From the NCBI GenBank assembly GCA_022826755.1, contig JAJDUG010000072.1, positions 124,001 to 188,000 of the forward strand: a DNA stretch of 64,000 nt, read 5' to 3'. The notes below the pieces were generated by a model, which had not been told where the DNA came from, made no database searches, and worked only from the letters and a program-made list of their open reading frames with translations. A program made the translations under genes and the position numbers. Source of the DNA: Acidobacteriota bacterium. GTDB lineage: Bacteria; Acidobacteriota; Terriglobia; Versatilivoradales; Versatilivoraceae. Shown piece by piece: positions 17,559 through 27,175 of the stretch (the stretch's first letter is position 1; each line of letters opens with the position of its first letter).

Positions 17559-19058
17559 TCAGTTATAGATCTCCCCATACTTGGCCTTCAGGTAGCTCAC
17601 GAAGGGCTCCGCCCTGAGCTCCTCTCCCGTTACCCGGCGGACCAGTTCGGCGGGCATGAATTTCCGGCCGTGGCGATGGACGCGCTCCCTCAACCAACCC
17701 AGCAGCGGCGAGAATTCCCCGCGTTCGATATCCGCCGGGATGCCGGGAACCTCCCTGCTGGCGCGGTCGTAAAGCTGCACCGAAATCAGATTGCCCAGGG
17801 AATAGGTGGGAAAGTAACCGAACAGGCCGTGAGACCAGTGGACGTCCTGGAGCACTCCCAGGGCATCGTTGGGGGGAGTGATCCCCAGATAGTCCCGCAT
17901 CTTGCCGTTCCAGGCCTCCGGCAGGTCCGCCACCGGGAGGCTGTCATCGACCAGTTGGACTTCCAGCTCGTAGCGCAGCATGATGTGCAGATTGTAAGTC
18001 ACCTCGTCGGCCTCCACCCGGATGAGTGATGGCTCGACACGATTGATGGCCCGGTAGAAGTCTTCCAGGGAGCAGCCAGCCAACTCCTGAGGAAAGGTGC
18101 GCTGGAGCCTCGGGTAGGCGAATTTCCAGAACCCCCGGCTCCGGCCCACCAGGTTTTCCCACATCCGCGACTGGGACTCATGAATGCCCAGGGAGGTGCC
18201 ACCGCTCAGGGGGGTACGCTCCAGGGCCGTGCTCACTCCCTGTTCATAGAGGGCGTGGCCGGTTTCGTGAAGGGTGCCGAACAGCGCCGACGGGAGGAAC
18301 CTCTCATCGAAGCGGGTGGTGATGCGAACGTCCCGGTTGGAAAAAGAGGTGCAGAAGGGATGGACCGACTCGTCCTGGCGTCCGGCACCGAGATCGAATC
18401 CCATCTCCTGCGCCAGCTCCAGGCCGAAGGCCGTCTGCTTGTCGATGGGGAAGCGCTGGCGCAACACTTCATCCTGCACGCTGTCCAGCTTCCGGGAGAT
18501 CTCCTGCACCAGCGGAACCAACCCGCGCTTCAAATCGGCAAAGAGCCGGTCCAGGTCTGCGGATTGCATGCCCGGCTCATACTGGTCGAGCAGAGCGTCG
18601 TATCGTCTCTCCCGATATCCCAGGCAGTCGGCCAGCTTCCTCTGGAGATCCACGAGGGTTTGCAGCGCCCCTTGAAACAGGCTGAAGTCGGACTGGCTGC
18701 GGGCCTTTACCCACACCTCCATCCCCAGGGAGGTCTGTCGCGCCAGCTCCTCCACCAGCGCCGGAGGAATTCTGCGGGCCTTGTCGTAGTCCCGCCGGGT
18801 GAGTCGCACCAGGCTGGCGTCGTCCGATTCGTAGGCGAGGGCCCGGGTCTCGGCAGCCGCTCCCTCCAGCCAGGCGCCTACCTCCTCGGTGACGAAGCGC
18901 CCGTGGGCGAGCTTCTCCAGGGTGGCGATCTGTTCGGCACGCGCCGGCGCGCCGGCGCGCGGCATACAGGTTTGCTGGTCCCAGCTCAACAGCGCGGCAG
19001 CCGCCTTGAGATCGGAAACCTCCGCCATCCTGCTTTTGAGATGATCGAGCTGGCTCAT
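17559..19058 (-). CDS. M32-family metallocarboxypeptidase (Taq carboxypeptidase type)
   Basis: A 499-residue zinc carboxypeptidase, normal length for M32. The zinc motif HEXXH appears as [13 protein letters not shown] at about residues 265-277, followed by [10 protein letters not shown], which supplies the third ligand Glu, and GRSRGFW, all hallmarks of the family. N-terminal [20 protein letters not shown] also matches. It releases C-terminal residues from peptides in the cytoplasm; no signal peptide is seen. bioB begins 76 bp downstream on the same strand. Confidence 0.93.
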   Translation of the reverse strand: MSQLDHLKSRMAEVSDLKAAAALLSWDQQTCMPRAGAPARAEQIATLEKLAHGRFVTEEVGAWLEGAAAETRALAYESDDASLVRLTRRDYDKARRIPPALVEELARQTSLGMEVWVKARSQSDFSLFQGALQTLVDLQRKLADCLGYRERRYDALLDQYEPGMQSADLDRLFADLKRGLVPLVQEISRKLDSVQDEVLRQRFPIDKQTAFGLELAQEMGFDLGAGRQDESVHPFCTSFSNRDVRITTRFDERFLPSALFGTLHETGHALYEQGVSTALERTPLSGGTSLGIHESQSRMWENLVGRSRGFWKFAYPRLQRTFPQELAGCSLEDFYRAINRVEPSLIRVEADEVTYNLHIMLRYELEVQLVDDSLPVADLPEAWNGKMRDYLGITPPNDALGVLQDVHWSHGLFGYFPTYSLGNLISVQLYDRASREVPGIPADIERGEFSPLLGWLRERVHRHGRKFMPAELVRRVTGEELRAEPFVSYLKAKYGEIYN

Positions 19059-19409
19059 TTCCCCTCGGCACCCGGCCTGCCCCCGCCAGGATCAAGACCC
19101 CGGCGAGACCAGCGGGCTGGAATTCACCTCGTTCCGGCGCTCGGTTGGAGCGCGAGTATACCACAGGGGATGGGGGGGCAGCGGCGGCGCGGCATGTTCC
19201 GACAGCTCGGATTCCTCCACCGCACGAGAGTGAAACAAGAAATCTCCCCTGCCTGATTTTTGGACCGACCACCAACTCCTCGTCTTGTGATGTCCTCCCC
19301 GGCGTGGTACGGTTGCTGCGCCGTTGGTACCCGTCCCCTGGCCCTTCCCCCGCGGCCGCAACCTCGGAGCCCACTGCCCCGGAAGCTTCCGAATCCGGAA
19401 TCGACCTCG
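19059..19409. other. Divergent intergenic region (351 bp)
   Basis: The spacer between the M32 peptidase and the plus-strand membrane protein contains a small perfect inverted repeat at 19137-19153 (GCGCTC / GAGCGC, 5-base loop) without a T tract. No convincing promoter pair was found. The long plus-strand frame that starts at 19260 is its continuation into the membrane protein and is not believed to be translated upstream of 19410. Confidence 0.5.
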
Positions 19410-20432
19410 ATGAGAGTCCTGCTGCCCTGGATCGTCAGCCTGAGCCTGACGCTTGCTGTCGGTCTGCTGATTTACTTCAGCGTTCCCGACTGGGCGCAGT
19501 CCTGGAGAGTGATGCTGCAGGGACAGCCGGTCCTCTTGCTGGCCGGCCTCTGCCTGACCCTGCTTCATATGGGCCTGCGAGCCTGGAGGTGGGGTGTCCT
19601 GCTGGCCCCCGTCAAGCAGCCCATCGCCTACCACGGGCTTTTCTCCCTGACGGTAGCCAAGTACGTCATCAACCTGATTCCGCCGCGGGCCGGCGAGGTG
19701 GTGGCCTCGGTCGTGCTGGCCAGAAGGGAAAAAATACCCGCCGCCTCGGTCATCGCCACCTCTCTGCTGGAACGGCTGCTGGACCTCGCCACCGTCGGAG
19801 GGATCTTTGCCGTCTACCTGGCACTGTTCTCCGGCCAACACCCGCCCAATTCCGAGCAGGGGCGCGAAATCATGTTGGCCATCCAGAGATTTTCGCTGAT
19901 CGGCATCCCTCTTCTGGCCTTGGCATTGCTGGGGCTGGCTTTCCTGGTCCGGCGATGGGACTGGACCGAAAAGATCCCAGGCTGGCTTTCCCGCATCGTG
20001 GTTTCCTTTGGGGATGGCTTCCGGGCGTTGCGAAGGGGGGGAGGGCGTGGCCAAGTGATGGTGCTTTCGCTGGGCATCTGGATCACCATCAGCCTGCAGC
20101 TCTGGTTTCTGGCCAGGGCCTACCTCAGCGATTTCCCCTTGGACGGCGCGTTGTTGTTGACGGTGATTACGGTGGTGGGAGTCGCCATTCCGACGCCGGG
20201 AGGAGTGGGCGGCTTCCAGTTCTTCATGCACCTGGCCCTGACCAACTTCTTTGCCCCCCTCCTCTCGACCCAGGATCCCAGCTCACAGGCCGCCGGCATC
20301 AGCAACGGCTGCTACCTGGTTTCCATGGTGCCGCTGCTGCTGCTCGGGTTCGTGCTGCTCCATCGAGAAGGTCTCTCCTGGAGCAGAATCTCAAGGATTG
20401 CCGGCGAGAAGAGGGCTCCAGCGCAGAGCTGA
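19410..20432 (+). CDS. Lysylphosphatidylglycerol synthase transmembrane-domain family protein (UPF0104/YbhN-like)
   Basis: A 340-residue integral membrane protein with about eight hydrophobic segments, first LLPWIVSLSLTLAVGLLIYF, then LLAGLCLTLLHMGLRAWRWGVLL. Family signatures include LRAWRWGVLL, FSLTVAKYVINLIPPRAGEVVASVVLARRE (about residues 80-110), ATSLLERLLDLATV and PTPGGVGGFQFF. The family resembles the flippase half of MprF; members are implicated in moving lipid-linked substrates, but the substrate here is unknown. The ATG at 19410 is chosen because hydrophobic family sequence begins there, whereas the 50 upstream codons are Pro/Arg-rich and featureless. It converges on the transaldolase gene. 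Confidence 0.82.
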   Translation: MRVLLPWIVSLSLTLAVGLLIYFSVPDWAQSWRVMLQGQPVLLLAGLCLTLLHMGLRAWRWGVLLAPVKQPIAYHGLFSLTVAKYVINLIPPRAGEVVASVVLARREKIPAASVIATSLLERLLDLATVGGIFAVYLALFSGQHPPNSEQGREIMLAIQRFSLIGIPLLALALLGLAFLVRRWDWTEKIPGWLSRIVVSFGDGFRALRRGGGRGQVMVLSLGIWITISLQLWFLARAYLSDFPLDGALLLTVITVVGVAIPTPGGVGGFQFFMHLALTNFFAPLLSTQDPSSQAAGISNGCYLVSMVPLLLLGFVLLHREGLSWSRISRIAGEKRAPAQS

Positions 20433-20514
20433 CCACGCCGCAAAACGTCCTTCAAGAAACTCCGAACGGGTGATGCCGGGGGTGGTGGATCGGCGGAAGG
20501 TGGCCGGCGGGGCT

Positions 20515-21672
20515 TCAAGCGCTGAGGACCGCTTGCTGTTTGCTCCGGATGGAGGACAGCAGCCGGTCATAGGCGTCGGCGAAAAGCTTGACGCCGTCTT
20601 CCTGCAGCTTGTGGGTCACGGCGTCCATATCGACACCCATCTCCCGCAGCCGAACAAAGGTCTGCCGGGCATCCTCCAGGTCCTCGTCCAGGGTGGCTCT
20701 CACCACGCCGTGATCCCGAAAGGCAGCCAGCGTCCCTAGGGGCATGGTGTTTACCGTGTCGGGGCCGATCAGGGTTTCCACGTAGAGCACGTCCCGATAG
20801 CGGGGGTTCTTGGTGCTGGTGCTCGCCCACAGAGGGCGCTGCACCCGGAAGCCTTGTCGCTTGAGCTCGAGAAAGCGACTCTCGCCAAAGATCTCCCCGA
20901 ATTTCCGATAAACCAAGCGCGCATTGGCAACAGCGGCGCGGCCCTGCAGGGCCCGGCAGCGTTCTTTCTCCTTGGCGCTGCCGGCTCGTGACTCCATTTC
21001 CTGCAGCAGCTTGTCGACCACGGTGTCGACCCGGCTGACAAAGAAGCTGGCCACCGAGGCGACCCGAGCGGTGCGGCCGGAGGCGGCCAGGGTCTCGATC
21101 CCCTGCAGGTAGGCCTCGGCCACCTGGAGATAGTGCTCCATGGAGAACATCAGGGTGACGTTGACGTTGATCCCCTCCCCCAGCAGTTGACGGATGGCCG
21201 GCATTCCGGCCGGGGTTGCGGGAACCTTGATCATCAAATTGGGTCGCGCCACGGCTTTCCACAGGCGACGGGCTTCCTCCACGGTCTCCCGGGTCCGGTA
21301 GGCCAGGTGGGGCGAGACCTCCAGACTGACGTAGCCGTCTCCACCCCCGGTCGTCTCGAAAAGCGCCCTGAACTGGTCGGCGGCTGCCTGAATATCCTTG
21401 ATGGCCAGCACTTCGTAGATCCGCTCGGCGGAGAAGCCGGCCCCGGCCAGGGTGCGGATCTCCCGGTCGTAATCGGTGCCGCCGTCGATGGCCTTCTCGA
21501 AGATGGAGGGGTTGGACGTCACCCCGCGCAAGCCATCCTCGGCGATCATCCGGCGCAATTCGCCTGAATCCAGCAGGGATCGGCTGATCGAATCGCACCA
21601 GACGCTCTGGCCCTGTTGCTGCAAGTCGAGCAGCGGACTCGTGCCCTTGCCGCCCCAATTCCGGCTGTCCAT
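20515..21672 (-). CDS. tal: Transaldolase
   Basis: A 385-residue transaldolase moving a dihydroxyacetone unit between sugar phosphates in the non-oxidative pentose phosphate pathway. Visible motifs: GVTSNPSIFEKAI near residues 45-60; the Schiff-base Lys in NLMIKVPATPAG; NVNVTLMFSMEHY; and WASTSTKNPRYRDVLYVETLIGPDTVNTMP near the C terminus. Size and these motifs match the longer (about 370-390 residue) transaldolase subfamily. The ATG at 21672 has GGGAGG 6 bases upstream; the frame runs another 69 codons further but that extension is low-complexity Arg/Pro. The FGGY kinase gene 131 bp upstream on the same strand suggests linked sugar metabolism. Confidence 0.93.
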   Translation of the reverse strand: MDSRNWGGKGTSPLLDLQQQGQSVWCDSISRSLLDSGELRRMIAEDGLRGVTSNPSIFEKAIDGGTDYDREIRTLAGAGFSAERIYEVLAIKDIQAAADQFRALFETTGGGDGYVSLEVSPHLAYRTRETVEEARRLWKAVARPNLMIKVPATPAGMPAIRQLLGEGINVNVTLMFSMEHYLQVAEAYLQGIETLAASGRTARVASVASFFVSRVDTVVDKLLQEMESRAGSAKEKERCRALQGRAAVANARLVYRKFGEIFGESRFLELKRQGFRVQRPLWASTSTKNPRYRDVLYVETLIGPDTVNTMPLGTLAAFRDHGVVRATLDEDLEDARQTFVRLREMGVDMDAVTHKLQEDGVKLFADAYDRLLSSIRSKQQAVLSA

Positions 21673-21803
21673 CGAAACCTCCCAGAGTGAGTGTCGGGAC
21701 TCCCGCGTCCCCCAAGTCCATCGATGCCAAACTGTAGCCCCCGCGCCCCGGCCAGGACAACCAAAATTCCTGGGCCAGGATCGCGCACCCGGTGAGTGGC
21801 GGG

Positions 21804-23297
21804 CTAGGGCAGCAGCAGCCGGTAGAGCCGGTCGTGCCTTTCCAGAGCGTTCCGGTAACGCTGGTGCCGTTCCGGGCAAGGATCGAAGCGTTCTCCCAGA
21901 GGAGTCTCCACCTCTTCGATGCGGTCGAGAAACCCCAGGGCTTCCAGGGCCAGCAGGGCTGCGCCTCGACTCGAGGCTTCCTTCACCGCGGAAGCCACCA
22001 CCGGCTGTCCCAACACGTCCGCCATGATCTGCAGCCAGGCTGGCGATTGCAGGAGCGCCCCGCCGGAAGCCACAATCTCTCGATCGTCCGGGACCACAGG
22101 CTCCAGCAGCCGTGCGATCTTTGCAAACCGGTAGGCCACCGATTCCAGCGAAGCCCGCAGGATCTCAATGGGACGGGTGTGCAGGCTCAGGCCCGTTACC
22201 GCTGCCCGGGCCTTGGATTGCCAACCCGGGCTGCGCTCTCCGGCCAAAAAGGGGAGAAGGGTCAGTCCATGGGAATCCGGGGGCATCTCAGCCAGTCCGC
22301 GCTCGACGGCCGCGGGGTCCCGCTCCAGCCGCAGTGTCTCGGTCATCCATTCGAAGAGGAGTCCGCCGTTGCTCAGAGATCCACCCATGACAAAGCGGCT
22401 CCGATTGCCCCGATAGCACCACAGCCCCCAAGGGACCGACGGCTTGTCCCCCTTCCCCATCACTCTCATGGCCCCCGACGTGCCCACCATCAGGGCCAGG
22501 CGGCCGGGAGCGCAACATCCGCTGCCCACGTTGCTGCAGACCCCGTCTCCAACGGCTGCAACCCAGGGAATTCGCCTCAGGTCGGACCAGCGTTCGGCGA
22601 AGGGCGAGCCGAGGCCCGACAGCGGCGTGTCCAGGTCGATGAGGGGGGACAACTGGGTTCGCTCCAGGGGCAGGACCTGCAGAATTCCTTCGTCCCACTC
22701 CAGGCGGTCCTGATCCAGCAAGCCCGTCCCCGACGCCATGGACAGGCTGCACCGGTTGACGCCAAAAAGTTTCAAATAGGCATATTCCCCGAATGACATC
22801 CAACGGGGGGTCCCGCGGAACAACTCCGGACGGGACCGATACAGCCACAACAACTTGGCCGGCAGGTAGCTGGGGTGGAGCGGGCAGCCCGTGCGGGCGT
22901 GGTATCGGCTTTCGTCCACCAGGCTGCGAAGCTCCTCAGCGGCGGCGGCGCTGCGGGTGTCGGCCCAGGAGTAGACCGGGGTCAGCGCCCGCCCCCCGGC
23001 ATCCACCCCCACCAGGTTGTGCCAGAAGGTCGACATGGCAACGGCGGCGATCCCCCCGCGGCGGCGCCCGCTTCGGGCCAGGATCTCGTCGACTGCCTCC
23101 ACCACCAGCTTGAACAGGGCATCGGCGTCCACCTCCACGCCGCCATCCGAGGTGGTGGCGAACTGGTAGGGTCTCCGGGCCTCCAGACCGGGCAGGGCAC
23201 GGCCGCAACGATCGTGGATGGTGGCCCGAACCGAGGAGCTCCCGGCGTCGATGGTGAGGATCAGGGGGCCACTGGAACCGGTCGGCAAACTGAACAC
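21804..23297 (-). CDS. FGGY-family carbohydrate kinase, gluconokinase-like
   Basis: A 497-residue sugar kinase. The N-terminal nucleotide-fold motif is LTIDAGSSSVRATIHD; WADTRSAAAAEEL carries the catalytic-type Asp region; VGDGVCSNVGSGC, VGTSGAMRV and VMGGSLSNGG form the ATP site; and IVASGGALLQSPAWLQIMADVLGQPV is the C-terminal FGGY signature. The pattern (DAGSSSVRA, FWHNLVGVD) is closest to gluconate kinases of the FGGY type, which would feed the pentose phosphate pathway and fits the transaldolase next door. Xylulose or another polyol as substrate cannot be excluded. Confidence 0.85.
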   Translation of the reverse strand: MFSLPTGSSGPLILTIDAGSSSVRATIHDRCGRALPGLEARRPYQFATTSDGGVEVDADALFKLVVEAVDEILARSGRRRGGIAAVAMSTFWHNLVGVDAGGRALTPVYSWADTRSAAAAEELRSLVDESRYHARTGCPLHPSYLPAKLLWLYRSRPELFRGTPRWMSFGEYAYLKLFGVNRCSLSMASGTGLLDQDRLEWDEGILQVLPLERTQLSPLIDLDTPLSGLGSPFAERWSDLRRIPWVAAVGDGVCSNVGSGCCAPGRLALMVGTSGAMRVMGKGDKPSVPWGLWCYRGNRSRFVMGGSLSNGGLLFEWMTETLRLERDPAAVERGLAEMPPDSHGLTLLPFLAGERSPGWQSKARAAVTGLSLHTRPIEILRASLESVAYRFAKIARLLEPVVPDDREIVASGGALLQSPAWLQIMADVLGQPVVASAVKEASSRGAALLALEALGFLDRIEEVETPLGERFDPCPERHQRYRNALERHDRLYRLLLP

Positions 23298-23363
23298 CGT
23301 CCCTTTCCCTTTTTGCGGATAGAGAGGCCGTCGAACAGGTCAGACAAGAAATCCTTCGCGGCC

Positions 23364-24065
23364 TCAGAACTGATATTTGAGTCGCCGCCGCGACTTGCGA
23401 GCCTTCAGGATCAGGACCAGGCCGGCGACGAAGCCGCCGATATGAGCCCACCAGGCCGTGCCTCCCATGGAGAGATCCCCCGCCGTCAGGGAAACGGCGC
23501 CGTTGAAGAACTGCAGCAGAAACCACAGTCCCAGGAAGATCACGGCCGGCAGCCGGACCAGATAGAAGAAGAACAGGATGGGCACGAAGGTGAGAACCCG
23601 GGCTCCCGGGAACAGCACCAGGTAGGCCGCCAACACCCCGGAGATGGCGCCGCTGGCTCCGATCATGGGTATGGGCGAGCCGGGATGGACGGCAATCTGC
23701 AACAGGGCCGCCAGGAGACCGCACACCAAGTAGAAAAGCAGGAAGCGCAGCGCTCCCAGCCAGTCCTCCACGTTGTCGCCGAACACCCACAGGTAGAGCA
23801 TGTTCCCCAGGAAATGCATCCAGCCGCCATGAAGGAACATTGACGTAAAGAGGGGAGCCAGACCCAGCAGGACCCCGGCCTCCTGCCAGTAGCCGATACT
23901 CAGCAGCGCCCGGGGAACCAGTCCGAACTGGTAGATGAACCCTGTCAGCACGGGCCCGGACCCCAGGGACAACTGGTAGATGAAGACGGCCGCATTGACC
24001 GCCAACAGCAGCAGCGTGACTGCCGGAAAGGACCGGGTTCGGTTGGTGTCTTTCAGGGGAATCAT
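23364..24065 (-). CDS. Rhomboid-family intramembrane serine protease
   Basis: A 233-residue protease cleaving within transmembrane segments. Six hydrophobic segments are seen. Conserved features: TSMFLHGGWMHFLGNMLYLWVFGDNVED (oxyanion His and Asn), PMIGASGAISGVLAAY with the catalytic Ser, and WWAHIGGFVAGLVL with the catalytic His. The ATG at 24065 is preferred to 24116 because GGGAAG precedes it and family homology starts at MIPLKDTNRTRSFP, a typical rhomboid N terminus. It follows the lipid-enzyme gene closely on the same strand side (81 bp). Confidence 0.92.
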   Translation of the reverse strand: MIPLKDTNRTRSFPAVTLLLLAVNAAVFIYQLSLGSGPVLTGFIYQFGLVPRALLSIGYWQEAGVLLGLAPLFTSMFLHGGWMHFLGNMLYLWVFGDNVEDWLGALRFLLFYLVCGLLAALLQIAVHPGSPIPMIGASGAISGVLAAYLVLFPGARVLTFVPILFFFYLVRLPAVIFLGLWFLLQFFNGAVSLTAGDLSMGGTAWWAHIGGFVAGLVLILKARKSRRRLKYQF

Positions 24066-24146
24066 GACGCTTCCCGGCCAAGGCGGCCCAATCCTTCTTC
24101 GATGCGCAGCACGCAACCCTGGCGGCGCCCGGACCTCATGCCGGTC

Positions 24147-27089
24147 TCACTCGGCGCCGGCCCTGGGCGGCCCCGCCAGCACCAGGTCCAGGGGTCCTTC
24201 GCCGCAGTGTTTCAAGACCTCCGCGTAGGCCGCATCCCTCAAGCGAATCATTTCCGCCCACCCCTTTCCGCCTGGCTGGATGGCCGGGCTGACAACCACC
24301 CGGAGCGGGCCCGGCGAGGGCAGCAGGCTGCCGTCGCGGAGCACCTGCCGGGTCCCGCAAAGCGTGACCGGCAGCAACGGCGATCCGGTATCGGCCGCCA
24401 ACTTGAAGGCGCCCATCTGAAATGGCCGCAGGCCGCTGGCGTGAGTGAAGGTGCCCTCCGGGAATACATGGACCGGGGTCCCGCCCAGCAACCTCTCCTC
24501 AATGCGGCGGCCGTCCTGGACGGCCTCGGGCGCGTTCTCGCGGTCGACGGTGAGGTAGCCGGACCGGCGAATAAAGGTGCCCACGAAGGGCCAGGAGGCG
24601 GCCTCCCGCTTGGCCACAAAGGAAAAATCGAAGGGCAGGGCCGCCATCAACACCAGGATGTCCAGATAGCTGGCGTGGTTGGAAACGATCAGGAACCGCG
24701 ACTGGCCGGAGCGATCAGCCGGGGGCAGGTGCTCCAGTCCGGCCACCACCGGCTGCAGCCCTGCCAGTCGGAGCGTGATCCGTGAGATCCGTCTGAGCAG
24801 GGCCGGTCCGGCTCGAGGTCCGGTGCGGGACGGCGTCAACAACAGCAGCACCCAGCAGGGCAGGCCGACCGCAACCAGCACCACCCACACGTAACCTCCG
24901 TAGAGCCACCCGCCCACCGTCCCGATCACCCGGCGGCTCCGCTGCGCCAGACTGCGGACTGCCAGCCGCGCCACCTGAACCCAGACCGCCGATCTCGGGG
25001 AATCGAGCTTGCCTTGCAGGTAGAGGCGGCGACAGTTGTCCCTCCGGATCTTGCCGCTGGAGGTCTTGGGGACGCTTTGCGGGGGAACCAGCACTACCTC
25101 ATCCAGAGGGATGCCCACTTGAGCGTCCATCCTCTCCCTGATGGCTGCAGCCAGCTTTTCCTTCTCCTCGGGTTCGGTTCGACGCGTTTCGGCCACCAGG
25201 ACCAGGCGCTCGCCCGCCACGCGGCTCCCGCTGACCCCGAATGCGGCGACACAGCCTCGCCGAACGCCCTCGACATCCCCCGCAATATGCTCCAGTTCCT
25301 GCGGGTAGAGATTTCGCCCCCCCTGGATGATGATGTCCTTGACTCGACCGGTGACAAAGAGTTCTCCATCCGCCAGGTAGCCCAGGTCGCCCGTCTTCAG
25401 CCAGCCATTCTGCAAGACCTCGGCAGTAGCCTCGGCTCGTCCGAAGTAGCCCTGCATGACGGAGGGCCCGCGACACTGGATGTGGCCCTGGACCCGGTCC
25501 GGAAGGGGATTGCCGGCACGGCCGACGATTCTGACCTGGTGGCCGGCCAGCGGCCGGCCGGCAGATACAAGGGTCAGCGGGTTCACGGATTGACCGGAGG
25601 CGGGCCGCGCTCGTCCGGTCGCTTCAAGAGCGCCCCTGTCGACGGGGTCGAGTAGAGGCCTCCTGCCCAGGGGCGGGATGGTCACCGCCAGCGAGGACTC
25701 GGCCAGGCCATATACCGGCATCAGGGCTTCCGCGCGGAAGCCATAGGGCTGGAACCGCCGTGAGAACCCCTCCAGGGTTTCGGGTTGAACCGGCTCGGCG
25801 CCGTTCAGCGTGCCCCGCAAGCAGGAGAGGTCCAGTCCTTCCAGGCTCCGATCGTCGACCCGCCGCATGCAGAGTTCGTAGGCGAAGTTGGGTGCGGCCG
25901 AGAGGGTGGCGCGATAGCGGTGTATGGCCCACAGCCACCGCTCCGGTCGGGTCAAGAAAGCCTGAGGGGACATGATCATGATGGGAACCCCGAGATAAAG
26001 GCAGGAAAGCCAGGCTCCGATCAGGCCCATGTCATGGTAGAGGGGAAGCCAACTCACGCCCACGTCCCGCGAGTCGATCTTCAGCGCCTCCGCGATGGCC
26101 CGGATATTGGCAATGAGATTGGAATGGGTCAGCACCACCCCCTTGGGGTCGCCGGTGCTCCCCGAGGTGTACTGAATGAAGGCGACGTCCCGGGGCAGCG
26201 GCCGGACAACGGTGCCGGCGGCCTTGCCCAGGCTCCCCACGGTCACCACCCTTTCCAATCCGGGAACTTGGCTGCCCAACAGACGCGCCAAGCGGCCAAC
26301 CTCCCGAAAGGTCACCAGCACCCGTGCCCCGGAATCGGCGATTATCCCGGCCTGGCGCCGGGCGTACTCCTCGATGCGGTCGGGACGCCAGGGGGGATAA
26401 AGGGGAACCGGAACGGCGCCGGCCAGAACGGCGCCGAAGAAAGCCGGGAAGAACTCGGGGGCGGTGGGGAGCATGAGCGCAATCCGGTCCCCGGACTGCA
26501 CGCCCGCCCGTTGCTGCAACGCCGCCGCCACCGCCGAGCTCTCCGAAAGCAGCTCGCAATAGGTGATCGGGCGCATCTCCCCATTCTCCAGCCGCAGTTG
26601 AATGTGAACCCGCTGCGGGTCCCGCTGAGCAAAATGGAAGAGCGCCTCATCGAGGGTGGTGGGCCAGCCGCCCTCCCGGTTCCAGGCATCCACTCCGCCC
26701 GGCCGCGGCGTGGGTCTCCCGGTCTGCCGGAGCAGGAGGGGATCGATTTCGCCCGTCCCCGGGGAGCGCGATGCCGGCACGCCTGCCTGAGACCTGGCCG
26801 TCATCACGGCTCGGACCAGGTCGCCGACTGCCTCGGCCCGGGACAGGAGATGCTCCGGCAACTTGAGGGAGAGTTCTCTTTCCAGCCGCAGCAGGAGTTC
26901 CACCCGTTCCAGGCTGGCCAGCCCCAGGTCTCGCTCCAGCGAAGCGCTCCGTGAGAGGTGTCGCAGGGCTCGGTGAGCCCCCAGTTCCACCAAGAGATCC
27001 CGAACCACCTGGAGGATCTTCTCCTCCAGGTCTTTCTGTTTCGGTTTCCTCGAGTCGGCAGGGGAGGATTCGGTCTCCAGGGGATTCAT
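24147..27089 (-). CDS. Acyl carrier domain - fatty acyl-AMP ligase - acyltransferase fusion
   Basis: A 980-residue three-module lipid enzyme. Residues 20-100 form an acyl carrier domain with the phosphopantetheine Ser at about residue 59 (DLGLASLERVEL). Residues about 140-720 form a fatty acyl-AMP ligase: YPPWRPDRIEEYARR, the phosphate loop YTSGSTGDPKG at 307-317, the FAAL-type LYHDMGLIGAW, APNFAYELCMRRV and the late SGKIRRDN Lys. A hydrophobic segment at about 740-765 follows, then a PlsC-type acyltransferase with NHASYLD (HX4D) and FPEGTFTHASG. Inferred job: activate a fatty acid as AMP ester, load it on the in-cis carrier, and transfer it to a lipid or other acceptor. The ATG at 27089 avoids overlap with metK, whose stop is 86 bp upstream. 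Product unknown. Confidence 0.88.
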   Translation of the reverse strand: MNPLETESSPADSRKPKQKDLEEKILQVVRDLLVELGAHRALRHLSRSASLERDLGLASLERVELLLRLERELSLKLPEHLLSRAEAVGDLVRAVMTARSQAGVPASRSPGTGEIDPLLLRQTGRPTPRPGGVDAWNREGGWPTTLDEALFHFAQRDPQRVHIQLRLENGEMRPITYCELLSESSAVAAALQQRAGVQSGDRIALMLPTAPEFFPAFFGAVLAGAVPVPLYPPWRPDRIEEYARRQAGIIADSGARVLVTFREVGRLARLLGSQVPGLERVVTVGSLGKAAGTVVRPLPRDVAFIQYTSGSTGDPKGVVLTHSNLIANIRAIAEALKIDSRDVGVSWLPLYHDMGLIGAWLSCLYLGVPIMIMSPQAFLTRPERWLWAIHRYRATLSAAPNFAYELCMRRVDDRSLEGLDLSCLRGTLNGAEPVQPETLEGFSRRFQPYGFRAEALMPVYGLAESSLAVTIPPLGRRPLLDPVDRGALEATGRARPASGQSVNPLTLVSAGRPLAGHQVRIVGRAGNPLPDRVQGHIQCRGPSVMQGYFGRAEATAEVLQNGWLKTGDLGYLADGELFVTGRVKDIIIQGGRNLYPQELEHIAGDVEGVRRGCVAAFGVSGSRVAGERLVLVAETRRTEPEEKEKLAAAIRERMDAQVGIPLDEVVLVPPQSVPKTSSGKIRRDNCRRLYLQGKLDSPRSAVWVQVARLAVRSLAQRSRRVIGTVGGWLYGGYVWVVLVAVGLPCWVLLLLTPSRTGPRAGPALLRRISRITLRLAGLQPVVAGLEHLPPADRSGQSRFLIVSNHASYLDILVLMAALPFDFSFVAKREAASWPFVGTFIRRSGYLTVDRENAPEAVQDGRRIEERLLGGTPVHVFPEGTFTHASGLRPFQMGAFKLAADTGSPLLPVTLCGTRQVLRDGSLLPSPGPLRVVVSPAIQPGGKGWAEMIRLRDAAYAEVLKHCGEGPLDLVLAGPPRAGAE

Positions 27090-27175
27090 GGAGTATGCGT
27101 CTTCCAGGCAGCTTGGCGCAGGGCCGGCAGGTTCAGGACTGCCCATCCGGGTCCGTGGACGATTCCGCCGGCATC

